Shown one piece after another: positions 35,606-44,967 of a DNA stretch of 64,000 nucleotides. The notes beneath the pieces are model-generated. The model was not told the DNA's origin and did not search any database. It saw only the letters and a list, made by a program, of their open reading frames with translations. Position numbers and translations under genes: made by a program. Where the stretch lies: contig NZ_CP086594.1 of the NCBI RefSeq assembly GCF_020866845.1, positions 2,576,501 to 2,640,500 on the forward strand. Reading direction: 5' to 3'. This stretch comes from Sphingomonas radiodurans (GTDB lineage: Bacteria > Pseudomonadota > Alphaproteobacteria > Sphingomonadales > Sphingomonadaceae). Numbering within the stretch: the first letter of the stretch is position 1; each line of letters begins with the position of its first letter.

Positions 35606-35745
35606 GCCGCGGCAAGACCATTTCGTTCGAGCCATCGCGGTTCGGGCGGATCAACCATCCCGTGGGCATCACGCCCGCGCGGATACCCACGGGGAGCGCG
35701 CTTCACGCTCCTGTCCTCGTCGGGGAAAACGGAGACGTGAAATGA
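35602..35745 (+). CDS. Small ORF (orf47) between bchZ and pufB, in the pufQ position
   Basis: A 47-codon frame joined by ATGA overlaps to bchZ upstream and pufB downstream. The peptide ([24 protein letters not shown] and so on) is basic and has no membrane helix, so it is not PufQ, the small membrane protein found here in Rhodobacter. Its 3' half is encoded by two stem-loops (35659-35693 and 35693-35711). It may be a real small protein or a coupling leader whose translation opens the pufB ribosome binding site. Confidence 0.45.
   Translation: MSRGKTISFEPSRFGRINHPVGITPARIPTGSALHAPVLVGENGDVK
35659..35711 (+). promoter_or_regulatory. Tandem RNA stem-loops upstream of pufB
   Basis: CCCGTGGG (35659-35666) pairs with CCCACGGG (35686-35693), and GGAGCG (35693-35698) pairs with CGCTCC (35706-35711). 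They lie on the bchZ-pufB transcript, 30-80 bases before pufB. Likely roles are mRNA processing or stabilisation of the abundant puf message, or attenuation of read-through; no T-run follows. Confidence 0.55.
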
Positions 35746-35906
35746 GCGATGTAAGACACACTGACGAGCGGATGGGGCCAGGAAACTACCTGACCGCCGA
35801 AGAAGCCAAGGAGTTCCACAAGATCTTCATGAGCAGCTTCATTTTGTTCACACTGGTCGCGGTTGGCGCGCATATTCTGGTGTGGCTGTGGCGCCCTTGG
35901 CTCTGA
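35742..35906 (+). CDS. pufB: Light-harvesting 1 beta polypeptide
   Basis: A 54-residue LH1 beta chain. The polar N-terminus carries [13 protein letters not shown], then a single membrane helix ([17 protein letters not shown]) with the bacteriochlorophyll-binding histidine in VGAHILVW and the closing WRPW. GGAGA precedes the ATG at 35742. It forms, with PufA, the LH1 ring around the reaction centre. LH2-type pucBA genes are not seen in the window. Confidence 0.96.
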   Translation: MSDVRHTDERMGPGNYLTAEEAKEFHKIFMSSFILFTLVAVGAHILVWLWRPWL

Positions 35907-35947
35907 TCGACTGAAACTTCCGGCCCTCAATAAAAAGGAACCACATC

Positions 35948-36127
35948 ATGTGGAGAGTCTGGCTCATATTTGACCCGCGTCGTTCGCTGGTCGCGCTGTT
36001 CATTTTCCTGTTCGTATTGGCACTGCTGATTCACTTCATCCTGCTCAGCACGAACAAGTTCAATTGGCTTGATGGTCCGCGCACCGCACCGGTTGCGGCG
36101 ACGGCTCCTGCTACGACGGGTACCTGA
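35948..36127 (+). CDS. pufA: Light-harvesting 1 alpha polypeptide
   Basis: A 59-residue LH1 alpha chain: [18 protein letters not shown] opening, one TM helix and the pigment-ligating histidine in [11 protein letters not shown], followed by NKFNWLDG. The C-terminal tail is unusually rich in alanine, threonine and proline ([12 protein letters not shown]). AAAAGGAA lies just upstream. It pairs with PufB. A large stem-loop follows in the gap before pufL. Confidence 0.96.
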   Translation: MWRVWLIFDPRRSLVALFIFLFVLALLIHFILLSTNKFNWLDGPRTAPVAATAPATTGT

Positions 36128-36148
36128 ACGGTCCTGGACGAGCGATTT

Positions 36149-36190
36149 CGAGTGGGTGGGTCTGGCTTTCGACGCCGGACCACCCGCTCG
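36149..36190 (+). promoter_or_regulatory. Intercistronic RNA hairpin between pufA and pufL
   Basis: CGAGTGGGTGGGTCTGG (36149-36165) pairs with CCGGACCACCCGCTCG (36175-36190) using G-U pairs and one bulge, with a nine-base loop. In Rhodobacter an equivalent hairpin protects the pufBA segment from 3' decay and so raises LH1 over reaction-centre expression. Here the same role is inference from position and strength. Confidence 0.75.
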
Positions 36191-36250
36191 GGATGGAGAT
36201 AATTTTGAAAAGGCGATCCGCTGCCTGCGCGGCGATCGAGGGGTGTGGGC

Positions 36251-37075
36251 ATGGCACTGCTGAGCTTCGAACGAAAATATCGAGTCAGGGGTGGCACGCT
36301 GCTCGGCGGCGACCTCTTCGACTTCTGGGTCGGCCCGTTCTACGTCGGGTTCTTCGGAGTCATCGCCGCGATCACCGCCTCGCTGGGCACCGCGCTGATC
36401 TTCTATGCGGCCTCGCTGGGAGATACGTGGAACCCCTGGCTGATCAACATCGCCCCACCTGACATCAGTTACGGTCTGGGGCTGGCGCCGCTCCGCGAGG
36501 GCGGCCTTTGGCAAATCATCACAGTCTGTGCGATCGCGGCGTTCTCGTCCTGGGCATTGCGTCAGGTCGAGATCAGTCGGAAGCTAGGCATGGGGTATCA
36601 CGTGCCCTTCGCCTACGCGTTCGCGATCTTCGCCTACGTCAGCCTGGTGGTGATCCGCCCTGTAATGATGGGTGCCTGGGGCTTCGGCTTTCCCTACGGC
36701 ATCTTCAGTCATCTCGATTGGGTGTCGAACACCGGCTACCAATATCTGCATTTCCACTACAATCCCGCACATATGCTGGCGGTTAGCTTCTTCTTCGTGA
36801 CGGGCGGGGCGCTTGCCTTCCACGGCGCGCTGGTGCTGTCTTCGGTCAATCCGCCCAAGGGCGAAGAGGTCAAGTCGCCAGAGTATGAAGACGCCTTCTT
36901 CCGCGACACGATCGGCTATTCGATCGGTACGCTCGGCATTCACCGGCTAGGCCTCTTCCTGGCGCTGTCGGCGGGCTTCTGGAGCGCGATCTGCATCATC
37001 ATCTCCGGCCCGCTATGGACGCGCGGTTGGCCTGAATGGTGGTCGTGGTGGCTCAACCTGCCGATCTGGTCGTAA
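36251..37075 (+). CDS. pufL: Photosynthetic reaction centre L subunit
   Basis: PufL (274 residues) has five TM helices and begins [20 protein letters not shown]. The special-pair and iron ligands are in the usual places: [14 protein letters not shown] for helix D, and the helix [10 protein letters not shown] histidine. [24 protein letters not shown] is also diagnostic. The ATG at 36251 (GAGGGG upstream) is preferred over a start two codons earlier. pufM follows 14 bases downstream. Confidence 0.98.
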   Translation: MALLSFERKYRVRGGTLLGGDLFDFWVGPFYVGFFGVIAAITASLGTALIFYAASLGDTWNPWLINIAPPDISYGLGLAPLREGGLWQIITVCAIAAFSSWALRQVEISRKLGMGYHVPFAYAFAIFAYVSLVVIRPVMMGAWGFGFPYGIFSHLDWVSNTGYQYLHFHYNPAHMLAVSFFFVTGGALAFHGALVLSSVNPPKGEEVKSPEYEDAFFRDTIGYSIGTLGIHRLGLFLALSAGFWSAICIIISGPLWTRGWPEWWSWWLNLPIWS

Positions 37076-37089
37076 GAGGGGGATAGGCG

Positions 37090-38064
37090 ATGATACGCTA
37101 TCAGAATATATTCACGCAGGTTCAGCTGCGCGGCCCGCTGGAAAAGGGGCCGCCGCTGCCCCCCGGCAGCTTCGCCCGCGGCGATCTGAGCACCTACAAT
37201 TACTGGGCCGGCAAGCTTGGCGCAGCGCAGATCGGGCCGATCTACCTCGGCAAGCTGGGCATCGCCTCGCTGGTATGCGCCTTCCTCGCGTTCGAGATCA
37301 TCGGGCTGAACATGTGGGCCAGCGTCAACTGGGATCCGATCCAGTTCGCCCGGCAGCTGCCTTGGCTGGCGCTTGAACCGCCAGGACCGGAATGGGGCTT
37401 CACGCCGTTCGTGCCACTTGCCGAAGGCGGCTGGTGGCAAATGGCGGGCTTCTTCATGTCGAGCGCGCTGATCCTGTGGTGGCTGCGCACCTTCCGCCGC
37501 GCACGCGAGCTCGGAATGGGTAGCCACGTTGCCTGGGCATTCGGCGCCGGCATCTTCCTGATCCTGATCCTCGGCTTCGTCAGGCCGCTGCTGATGGGCA
37601 GCTGGGCGGAGGCGGTGCCGTTCGGTATCTTCCCACACCTTGATTGGACTGCGGCTTTCTCGATCCGCTACGGCAATCTCTTCTACAATCCCTTCCACGC
37701 TCTCTCGATCGTCTTCCTCTACGGTTCGACGATGCTGTTCGCGATGCACGGCGCGACCGTGCTGGCGACGGGCCGCTATGGCAGTGAGCGCGAAATCGAG
37801 CAGATCACCGATCGCGGTACCGCGTTCGAACGTGGCGCCTTGTTCTGGCGCTGGACGATGGGGTTCAACGCCACCGCCGAATCGATCCATCGCTGGGCGT
37901 GGTGGTTTGCGGTACTGTGCCCGCTGACCGGCGGGATCGGGATCTTGTTGACCGGAACGGTCGTGGACAATTGGTATCTGTGGGGTGTGATCAATCAGAT
38001 CGCTCCAAGCTATCCCGATACCGGCGTCATCGATCCTTCCAGCTTGCCGGGAGCGGTGCAATGA
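37090..38064 (+). CDS. pufM: Photosynthetic reaction centre M subunit
   Basis: PufM (324 residues) is the partner of PufL holding the special pair, accessory pigments and quinones in the inner membrane. Helix D segment [30 protein letters not shown] and helix E histidine in [21 protein letters not shown] are conserved. The segment [25 protein letters not shown] matches M subunits. The last codons overlap pufC by ATGA, and there is no pufX. Confidence 0.98.
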   Translation: MIRYQNIFTQVQLRGPLEKGPPLPPGSFARGDLSTYNYWAGKLGAAQIGPIYLGKLGIASLVCAFLAFEIIGLNMWASVNWDPIQFARQLPWLALEPPGPEWGFTPFVPLAEGGWWQMAGFFMSSALILWWLRTFRRARELGMGSHVAWAFGAGIFLILILGFVRPLLMGSWAEAVPFGIFPHLDWTAAFSIRYGNLFYNPFHALSIVFLYGSTMLFAMHGATVLATGRYGSEREIEQITDRGTAFERGALFWRWTMGFNATAESIHRWAWWFAVLCPLTGGIGILLTGTVVDNWYLWGVINQIAPSYPDTGVIDPSSLPGAVQ

Positions 38065-39176
38065 GCCGATACGTCACCACAACCGTCGCGGCGGCGGCAG
38101 CGACCCTGCTGCTCGCCGGTTGCGAACCTGGCGCCAAGATGTCGACCCAGACCGGCTTTCGCGGCACCGGGCTCGAGCAGATCGTCGACGTCAGCAGCAT
38201 CAAGGAGGCGACGGCGCTCCCACCGGAGCCGTATCCTCTGCCGCCAGACGGCGGGCCGACCGCTGCGCAGACCTATCAGAACGTGAAGGTTCTCGGCGCG
38301 GTAAGCGCCGAGCGTTTCAACCACCTGATGGCGTCGATCACGCAGTGGGTCGCCCCGCCGGAACAGGGCTGCAACTACTGCCACAACCCTGAAAACATGG
38401 CGTCCGACGAGAAGTACACCAAGATCGTCGCGCGTCGCATGTTGCAGATGACGCAGACGATCAACTCGCGCTGGTCGAGCCACGTCCAGAAAACCGGCGT
38501 GACGTGCTACACGTGCCATGCCGGCAATGCGGTGCCACTCAACGTGTGGGCCGTGGCGCAGAACTCGCTGGGTACTGGCACGATCCGCGGTAACAAGCGT
38601 GGCCAGAACACGCCCGATCCGAACGTCGGCTATGCATCTTTGCCGTCGGATCCGTTCGCCGCCTATTTCCAGGGCAAGGGCAACATCCGCGTTGCCTCTG
38701 ACCAGGCGCTGGCGTCGCCGAACCATGTGGTGTCGATCAAGGATGCCGAGGCGAGCTACGGGCTGATGATGCACGTCAGCACCGCGCTGGGCGTCAATTG
38801 CACCTATTGCCACAACAGCCAGTCGTTCCGCGCATGGAACCTCAGCCGCGCGCAACGCGGCACGGCCTATTACGGCATCCGCATGGTCCGCGACGTCAAC
38901 GAAAATTACATCACGTCTCTGGCATCGGTGTTCCCCGCCAACCGCAAGGGGCCGCAGGGCGATCCGTACAAGGTCAATTGCACGACGTGCCACCAGGGCC
39001 TGCCCAAGCCGCTCGGCGGCCGCAGCATGATCGCCCAGGCGCCATCGCTGAAGGGCCCGGACATGCTGACAGCCGCGCCTGAAGTCGGTCCTGCCGAGGC
39101 TATCCCGGCCGCGTTCAGAGATCCGTCGTCGATGACGGACAAGACCGAACCGTCGCCGACCGCGACGCAGAAGTGA
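38061..39176 (+). CDS. pufC: Reaction-centre-bound tetraheme cytochrome c
   Basis: PufC (371 residues) is the four-haem electron donor to the photooxidised special pair. The four haem sites are CNYCH (C104), CYTCH (C149), CTYCH (C247) and CTTCH (C307). The lipobox LLAGC puts the mature N-terminus at C21, so the protein is a periplasmic lipoprotein anchored at the membrane. It needs the Ccm system encoded nearby. The C-terminal ~50 residues are a proline/alanine-rich tail. It ends the puf operon. Confidence 0.97.
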   Translation: MSRYVTTTVAAAAATLLLAGCEPGAKMSTQTGFRGTGLEQIVDVSSIKEATALPPEPYPLPPDGGPTAAQTYQNVKVLGAVSAERFNHLMASITQWVAPPEQGCNYCHNPENMASDEKYTKIVARRMLQMTQTINSRWSSHVQKTGVTCYTCHAGNAVPLNVWAVAQNSLGTGTIRGNKRGQNTPDPNVGYASLPSDPFAAYFQGKGNIRVASDQALASPNHVVSIKDAEASYGLMMHVSTALGVNCTYCHNSQSFRAWNLSRAQRGTAYYGIRMVRDVNENYITSLASVFPANRKGPQGDPYKVNCTTCHQGLPKPLGGRSMIAQAPSLKGPDMLTAAPEVGPAEAIPAAFRDPSSMTDKTEPSPTATQK

Positions 39177-39231
39177 TTGCATCCCGCGCCGCGCCTTGCG
39201 GTGGCGGCGCGGGTTCGATCGAAATCGACGC

Positions 39232-40482
39232 ATGATCGCCAACCACGCGCTGCGTTCGGCGATCTCGGATGAAATGCATGTTCGTCGGCTGCCGCGGTTC
39301 TCCGCCCCATGCCGAATGATGCAGATCGTGACGGTCGTCGGCGAAAAGGCGGGTGACGCTGCGCGCCGTCATGTCGAGACGCTGGCGCAAACTGGCCGTG
39401 TAACGGTGCCGATCGCCAGCAAATACGGTGTGCTCGCGCTCGGTGACGTCACCCTCGTGTGGGAAGGGCATACCGAGTTCGCGAGCTACACGCTGATCCG
39501 TAGCGGTGCCTTCGACGAGCCGTTCGATCCCGCTCGCTTCGAGCCGCAACTCACTGCCATCCTCGCCGACATGCCCGGCGATGTCGTACGCGCTACGCAG
39601 ATCGCCATCATGGCACGTGGCACACCCGATCTGACCCCCGCGCAGCACGAAGCCTGGTTCTCGGCCGAAGGAACCGTCGTCTGCGACGTTGACGACGGCG
39701 CGGCGCGCATCGTGTCCGATTTCCGGCTGCATCCCGATGGCTATGGCCGGTTGATCGTGCTTGATCGCGATCTTGCCGGCGACGAGCCGGCACAGCTCGT
39801 GCAGCGGCTGCAGGAACTCGGCAACTACCGCAACATGGCGCTGCTCGGGCTGCCACTCGCGCAGCACCTGACGCCGGCGGTGACCGATCTCGAATCTCGT
39901 CTGGCCGATCTAACGCGCGCCGTTTCGGAGCGCCGGTCGGAGGACGATCGGCTGCTCGACGAACTCACCTATCTGTCGGCCGAGCTCGCGCGGATGGTCG
40001 CTGAGACGCGCTATCGGATGAGCGCCACGCGCGCCTATGCCCAGCTCAGCAGCGATCGGCTGGCGTCGCTCCGGATCGGCCGGGTGCGCGGCAATCAGAC
40101 GCTGGCCGACTTCACCGAACGCCGGCTCACCCCGGCGGTGCGGACGTGTGAGAGCTTTTCCACCCGGCTCGAGAACCTGTCGCAGCGCGCGGCCTGGACC
40201 AGCGAATTGCTGCGCACCCGCATCGATATCGCGCTGGCGAAACAGAATCGCGATCTGCTGACGTCGATGGATCGCCGCACGCACCTGCAGTTGCGTTTGC
40301 AGCAGACCGTCGAGGGGCTCTCGGTGGTGGCGATCAGCTACTATCTGATCGCGCTGATCAGCTACGTCCTCCACGCGGTGCCAGGACTGCATCACGAATG
40401 GGCAATGGCCATTGCCGTTCCGCTCGTCGTCGCAGGGGTTACCCTGGCGCTGTGGAGCCTTCGTCGTCGCCTGCACGATTAG
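39232..40482 (+). CDS. DUF3422 family membrane protein
   Basis: The 416-residue protein belongs to the DUF3422 group: it begins ANHALRSAISDEMHVRRLPRF and carries GKYGVLALG-like and WEGHTEFASYTLIRSG segments. The C-terminus has two TM helices (LSVVAISYYLIALISYVL and MAIAVPLVVAGVTLALWSLRRR). The middle is long helical, possibly coiled coil. Function is unknown. It starts 55 bases after pufC on the same strand, so it may be read through from the puf operon. It lies at the junction of the two halves of the photosynthesis cluster. Confidence 0.82.
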   Translation: MIANHALRSAISDEMHVRRLPRFSAPCRMMQIVTVVGEKAGDAARRHVETLAQTGRVTVPIASKYGVLALGDVTLVWEGHTEFASYTLIRSGAFDEPFDPARFEPQLTAILADMPGDVVRATQIAIMARGTPDLTPAQHEAWFSAEGTVVCDVDDGAARIVSDFRLHPDGYGRLIVLDRDLAGDEPAQLVQRLQELGNYRNMALLGLPLAQHLTPAVTDLESRLADLTRAVSERRSEDDRLLDELTYLSAELARMVAETRYRMSATRAYAQLSSDRLASLRIGRVRGNQTLADFTERRLTPAVRTCESFSTRLENLSQRAAWTSELLRTRIDIALAKQNRDLLTSMDRRTHLQLRLQQTVEGLSVVAISYYLIALISYVLHAVPGLHHEWAMAIAVPLVVAGVTLALWSLRRRLHD

Positions 40483-40541
40483 CCTCGCTACAGGTCAACA
40501 GCCCGGTACCACGCACCTCACATGGCGGCGCAAACTTCGCC

Positions 40542-41039
40542 TTAACCAGAGAAGGCTGGCGCATATTCGACGCGGCCAATCGGCACGTCTCCGCCAGTGA
40601 GCGACAATCGCATGAAGTATTCCGGCGGTGCGCCGTCATACCAAAGCCGCGCATCCCGCTCGAACCCGAAGCGGCCATAATAGCCCGGATCACCCAACAA
40701 GACACAGCCGGCCGCCCCTAGCGCGCAGAGCCGTTCCAGACCGTCGCGGATCAACGACGACCCAATTCCTTGACGCTGTCGGGCTGGCGTAACGGATATT
40801 GGGCCAAGCCCGAACCACCCTCGGTCGACGAAATTGATCGTTACAGGGGAAAAGGCGACGTGACCGACAACCACGGTCCCGTCTTCCGCCACCAGTGAAA
40901 GGGTCAAATCACCTGCGGAACGCAGCCGAGACACGATCTGCGCCTCGGTGCCGCTGGCATGCCTGGCACCGGCGAATGCCTCCTGCGTCAAACGCGCGAT
41001 GGCAGCGTGGTCAGCCTCTTGTTCTGGACGGATCAACAT
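40542..41039 (-). CDS. GNAT family N-acetyltransferase
   Basis: A 165-residue GNAT protein with MLIRPEQEADHAAIARLTQEAF at the start, the acetyl-CoA-binding PARQRQGIGSSLIRDGLE loop, and a DPGYYGRFGFERD segment common to YhbS-like acetyltransferases. It probably acetylates a small molecule or protein in the cytosol. The ATG at 41039 is preferred over TTG at 41063. It lies between the seam and the hemA end of the bchF operon on the same strand, and could be its distal gene. Confidence 0.82.
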   Translation of the reverse strand: MLIRPEQEADHAAIARLTQEAFAGARHASGTEAQIVSRLRSAGDLTLSLVAEDGTVVVGHVAFSPVTINFVDRGWFGLGPISVTPARQRQGIGSSLIRDGLERLCALGAAGCVLLGDPGYYGRFGFERDARLWYDGAPPEYFMRLSLTGGDVPIGRVEYAPAFSG

Positions 41040-41105
41040 CCGTCCGCCGCAGCGGGGTGGCAATATCCTGCACTTCCAGACCCCGACACGTCGGTAGAGT
41101 AGGAA

Positions 41106-42329
41106 TTACGCCGCCATTTCCCGACGCGCGAGCGCGCACTGCGACCAGATTTCGCTGAGCGCGGTGATCAGCCGGTCGATGTCGCCATCGGTATGGACCG
41201 GCGAAGGCGTGATGCGCAGCCGCTCGGTGCCCTTGGGGACGGTGGGATAGTTGATCGCTTGAACATAGATGCCGTGATTGTCCATCAGCCAGTCGCTGAT
41301 CATCTTGGCGTGGTGCGGATCGCCGACCATCACCGGGATGATGTGGCTGGGGTTGGGCAAATGCGGAATGCCCATCGCATCGAGCCGCTGGCGAACGATC
41401 TTCACCCGGTTCTGGTGCCGCACACGCTCGATCTGGCTTTCCTTGAGGTGCCGGATTGCTGCGGTCGCGCCGGCCGCAACCGCGGGGGGCAGCGCCGTCG
41501 AGAAGATGAAGCCGCTCGCGAAGCTGCGGACGAAATCGCACAGGTTCTTCGAGGCGGTGATATAGCCGCCCATGACGCCGAAGGCCTTGCCCAGCGTCCC
41601 CTCGATCACGTCGATGCGGTGCATCAGCCCCAGTGACTCTGCAACGCCGCCGCCGCGCGGCCCGTACAGGCCAACCCCATGGACTTCGTCGATATAGGTC
41701 AGCGCGCCGTGCTTCTCGCACACGTCGAGAATCTCCGCGATCGGCGCAATGTCGCCGTCCATCGAATAGACGCTCTCGAACGCGACCAGCTTGGCGCGTC
41801 CCGGGGCGACCTGCGACAACAGCTCGTCGAGGTGGGCCACATCATTGTGCCGCCAGCGCTTGCACTCGGCGCGGCTGTGACGAATGCCCTCGATCATCGA
41901 TGCATGGTTCAGTGCGTCCGACAGCACGATGCAGTCGGGCAGCCGCGAGGCGAGGGTGGAGAGCGCCGCCCAGTTCGAGACATAGCCCGAGGTGAAGATC
42001 AGCGCTGCTTCCTTACCGTGAAGGTCAGCCAGTTCGGCCTCGAGCAGCACATGCTGGTGATTGGTGCCCGAGATGTTGCGCGTGCCCCCGGCGCCGGCGC
42101 CACAACGGTCGAGCGTCTTGTGCATCGCGTCGAGCACCTTGGGGTGCTGGCCCATGCCGAGATAGTCGTTCGAACACCATACGGTGACGTCCTGGACTTC
42201 CCCGTCCTCGGTCCAGCGCTTGGCGTGCGGGAAGTTGCCGGCCTGGCGCTCGAGCTCTGCAAAAACACGGTAGTTTCCCGCGTCGCGCAATTCGCCCAGC
42301 TGCTCCGTGAAGACCGCTTCGTAGTTCAT
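41106..42329 (-). CDS. hemA: 5-aminolevulinate synthase
   Basis: HemA (407 residues) condenses glycine and succinyl-CoA in the Shemin pathway, the entry to all tetrapyrroles. The PLP-lysine lies in [14 protein letters not shown], with [24 protein letters not shown] and [11 protein letters not shown] as further signatures. The ATG at 42329 has GGGAGAGGG upstream; longer starts are shadows. It closes the fourteen-gene bchF-to-hemA run, so its expression is likely tied to bacteriochlorophyll synthesis. Confidence 0.97.
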   Translation of the reverse strand: MNYEAVFTEQLGELRDAGNYRVFAELERQAGNFPHAKRWTEDGEVQDVTVWCSNDYLGMGQHPKVLDAMHKTLDRCGAGAGGTRNISGTNHQHVLLEAELADLHGKEAALIFTSGYVSNWAALSTLASRLPDCIVLSDALNHASMIEGIRHSRAECKRWRHNDVAHLDELLSQVAPGRAKLVAFESVYSMDGDIAPIAEILDVCEKHGALTYIDEVHGVGLYGPRGGGVAESLGLMHRIDVIEGTLGKAFGVMGGYITASKNLCDFVRSFASGFIFSTALPPAVAAGATAAIRHLKESQIERVRHQNRVKIVRQRLDAMGIPHLPNPSHIIPVMVGDPHHAKMISDWLMDNHGIYVQAINYPTVPKGTERLRITPSPVHTDGDIDRLITALSEIWSQCALARREMAA

Positions 42330-42342
42330 AACCCTCTCCCGC

Positions 42343-43128
42343 TCATTCGCTGACGGCGGCTTCTGCCGCCCTGTTATTGTTGTTGTTCGATGCCCACCGG
42401 AACATCTTTGCATCACGCATCGGCAGGACGAGGAACAGATGCTCGACCACCCCGAGCACCGCCAGCCCCGCAAGCAATGTCCCGCTCGCCGCTGCGCCGC
42501 TGCCCGCCGGGGCAGCTTCCGCCGCCGTCCACGCCCACACCGCAAGCGCGCTGCTGCCTACGATCGAAAACGGAAATAGCGCGTTCATCGCGCGCGTGCG
42601 GAAATAGCTCTTGAGATAGGCGAGATGCTCGGGGAACACCTCGTCGCTCAGATTCGGCACGCCCAGGTACAGGTTGAACTTGGCAGACAGCCGCAGCACG
42701 AACAGCAGCAGGAAGGTCAGCGGCGCCGTCTGGTTGGGCTGCCCCCAGGTGATCGCGAACAGCAGCAACGCGGTTGCCGCGATGGCCAGCTCGTGATGGA
42801 TAACGGTCGCGGTCGCGGCCTTGAACCGCGTCCAGCCCACCGCTCCGGGTGGGCAAGGCAAGCGGTTCGGCCCGGCGACCTCGCCCATCAGGAAGCTCAT
42901 CTCGTGCCAGCCCCAGATCACGATCGCCGCGCCGAAGCCGAGATACGCGCCGCTCGCGCTCACGCTGTCCGCGTGCGCCCAAACCAGCACCATCGCGATC
43001 ACCGCGACGACCGCGGAAACGATAAGGCTGGTGCGGAACGTGGCGCGCGGGCGGCTGTCGAGCCACACGACGGCGGCCGTACCGACGAACCACATCAGCA
43101 GCGCGAACAGGAGCGGCGGCAGGCTCAC
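42343..43128 (-). CDS. puhE: Photosynthetic complex assembly protein PuhE
   Basis: A 261-residue integral membrane protein (about six to seven TM helices) of the PuhE/DUF3623 family. [25 protein letters not shown] and [26 protein letters not shown] are diagnostic. It helps assemble the RC-LH1 complex; the exact step is not defined. It starts with GTG in a GTGA overlap with acsF. A run of five asparagines precedes the C-terminus, a short repeat that may vary in length. Confidence 0.93.
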   Translation of the reverse strand: MSLPPLLFALLMWFVGTAAVVWLDSRPRATFRTSLIVSAVVAVIAMVLVWAHADSVSASGAYLGFGAAIVIWGWHEMSFLMGEVAGPNRLPCPPGAVGWTRFKAATATVIHHELAIAATALLLFAITWGQPNQTAPLTFLLLFVLRLSAKFNLYLGVPNLSDEVFPEHLAYLKSYFRTRAMNALFPFSIVGSSALAVWAWTAAEAAPAGSGAAASGTLLAGLAVLGVVEHLFLVLPMRDAKMFRWASNNNNNRAAEAAVSE

Positions 43129-44177
43129 CAGGCCGGGACCATCCGGACGGTGGCGGGCGCTTCGTTGCGCTTCACCGGCGTCAGGTAGAGCCGCGCGAAG
43201 GCGACTGCTGCCGCCCCCATAAGGCCGACACGTTTGATGCCGCCAACGATCCCGCCTTGCTTCGTTGCGGTGTCGATCGCCCCTGCGATACCCCGCATCC
43301 GCTCCAGTCCGCGCGCGAAGCGGGGGCTGTCGGTGTCGAGCACCACCGGGAACACCTGACGCGTGATCTCCGAGCAGATCGTGAACACGCGCCGATCATA
43401 TTCGGTCGGATCGATGCCGAGCGCCTTGTGAAACGCAGGCCGGTTGTGATCGCGCACGTACATCGTCGCGTACACCGCCACGAGGAAGAAGCGGATCCAC
43501 AATTTGTTGATGCCGGTCAGCAGCTTGGGATCGGTGCGCATCAGGATCGCGAAGGCGTCACCGTGCCGGAACTCGTCGTTGCACCACAGTTCGAACCAGT
43601 TGAAGATCGGGTGGAAGCGAAGTTCCGGGTGCCGCGCCAGATGGCGGAAGATCGTGATGTAGCGCGCATAGCCGATCTTCTCGCTCAGATAGGTCGCGTA
43701 GAAGATGAACTTCGGCCGGAAGTACGTGTATTTCTTGGTCCGCGTCAGAAAGCCCAGGTCGATCCCGATCCCGGCATCCTTCAGCGTATCGTTGATGAAG
43801 CCGGCGTGACGGCTCTCGTCGCGGCTCATCAGCTTGAACAATTGCTTGATATCGGGGTTCTTCACCCGCTTGGCGATCTCGGCGTAGAGGATGCAGCCCG
43901 AGAATTCCGCCGTCAACGAGCTGACGAGGAAGTCGGTGAATTCCTCGCGCAGGCCATCGGGCAGGCTCTCAATCACGCCGTCGAACGCTTCCGTCCGCTT
44001 GAAGTGGAGCCGGTTAGGATCGTCCACCATTTCGCCGATCAGCGCGTCCCATTCGTGGCGCACCGGCGACACGTCGATCCGGTCCATCGCGGCGAAATCG
44101 GTCGTGTAGAAGCGCGGCGATAGCACCGTGTCTTCGCGCGCGATCGCCATCGGATCGATCTTGCTGAAGGCGTTCAT
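43125..44177 (-). CDS. acsF: Mg-protoporphyrin IX monomethyl ester oxidative cyclase, aerobic
   Basis: AcsF (350 residues) forms the isocyclic ring E using O2 and a diiron site. The metal ligands are seen in [19 protein letters not shown] and [34 protein letters not shown] is a family block. The oxygen-requiring enzyme is present, and the radical-SAM cyclase bchE is absent, which fits aerobic phototrophy. It is coupled to the small upstream orf98 (ATGA) and to puhE (GTGA). Confidence 0.97.
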   Translation of the reverse strand: MNAFSKIDPMAIAREDTVLSPRFYTTDFAAMDRIDVSPVRHEWDALIGEMVDDPNRLHFKRTEAFDGVIESLPDGLREEFTDFLVSSLTAEFSGCILYAEIAKRVKNPDIKQLFKLMSRDESRHAGFINDTLKDAGIGIDLGFLTRTKKYTYFRPKFIFYATYLSEKIGYARYITIFRHLARHPELRFHPIFNWFELWCNDEFRHGDAFAILMRTDPKLLTGINKLWIRFFLVAVYATMYVRDHNRPAFHKALGIDPTEYDRRVFTICSEITRQVFPVVLDTDSPRFARGLERMRGIAGAIDTATKQGGIVGGIKRVGLMGAAAVAFARLYLTPVKRNEAPATVRMVPAW

Positions 44178-44470
44178 ACCGTGGTCCGATCCGAAAAACT
44201 GACTTCGTAGAGCTCCGCCATCTCAAAATGGCCGGCGAACTTGGTCCACAGCCGCTCGACCGTGCTGGCGCGCTCGACCGTGGCGATGCGATTCTCGACG
44301 CGGCGCTCGCCGAAACCGACGCGGATCGGTGCGCCATGAACACGCACGCGGTCGCCAGGGCCGACTTCATAGTCGTTCGCCAGCACCACATTCGCGCGGC
44401 AATATTCGTCGCTGACTTCGACCTCGACCCGGCAGGCCGTGTCGAACGAGGTGCGGCGCAGCGCGATCAT
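44174..44470 (-). CDS. Small conserved-position protein orf98 between puhC and acsF
   Basis: A 98-residue soluble protein linked to puhC and acsF by four-base overlaps on both sides. It has a basic N-terminus ([21 protein letters not shown]) and a beta-rich middle ([19 protein letters not shown], then [10 protein letters not shown]). No known domain is recognised. The context, always between a reaction-centre assembly gene and the ring-E cyclase in related clusters to my knowledge, suggests a role in AcsF function or complex assembly. That is inference. Confidence 0.75.
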   Translation of the reverse strand: MIALRRTSFDTACRVEVEVSDEYCRANVVLANDYEVGPGDRVRVHGAPIRVGFGERRVENRIATVERASTVERLWTKFAGHFEMAELYEVSFSDRTTV

Positions 44471-44967
44471 CGAGCCACGCTCGCGGTGGTGGTGACGGTT
44501 TTGGGCAGCAGCGCAGCGAAGGCGGCGCGATTGCTCGATCCGAATGCGGTCATCTCGATCGAGCGGCCCGTGGCGGTGTCGGTCAGCGAAAGTTGGCCGT
44601 CGCGCCACGCGGTGAGCGTGAAAGGGGGCTGATTGCCGACGCCATGCATCCGCCGTTCGCGCGCAAGGCCGCGCATTACGCCACGGATGAAGCCGGTCTC
44701 TTCGCCCGGCTCGATCACCGATGCGATGGTGTTGCTGCCGACGTCCTGGATCACGACTGCCCCGTCGGCGCGGTCGAAGAACCGTAGCGTGCGGGTGGCA
44801 ACAGGCTGGATATTTGCTTCTGCGCGCATCGCGGCCGGCGATGCGGCAGGTGGTATGCCGGCGACCCGGACGATCAGTGCCGAGCCGAACGCGAAGGCTA
44901 CCAAGGCGCCGGCGAGGATCAGCGTGCCACGTGGCAGCATCTCTGGCTGGCGGCGAGCGGTGTTCAT
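44467..44967 (-). CDS. puhC: Photosynthetic complex assembly protein PuhC
   Basis: A 166-residue protein with a single N-terminal membrane anchor (LILAGALVAFAFGSALIVRVAG) and a periplasmic domain. RTLRFFDRADGAVVIQDV and GFIRGVMRGLARERR fit the PuhC family. It is required for efficient RC-LH1 assembly. It is overlapped by puhB upstream and orf98 downstream with ATGA junctions. Confidence 0.92.
   Translation of the reverse strand: MNTARRQPEMLPRGTLILAGALVAFAFGSALIVRVAGIPPAASPAAMRAEANIQPVATRTLRFFDRADGAVVIQDVGSNTIASVIEPGEETGFIRGVMRGLARERRMHGVGNQPPFTLTAWRDGQLSLTDTATGRSIEMTAFGSSNRAAFAALLPKTVTTTASVAR

Noticed and set aside
35602..35745. Calling the ORF before pufB pufQ
   Set aside because: It is shorter than PufQ and has no transmembrane helix, so only the position agrees.
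35742..36127. LH2 (pucBA) identity for the antenna genes
   Set aside because: Gene order directly before pufLM and the alpha/beta sequence features indicate LH1; no second antenna pair was found.
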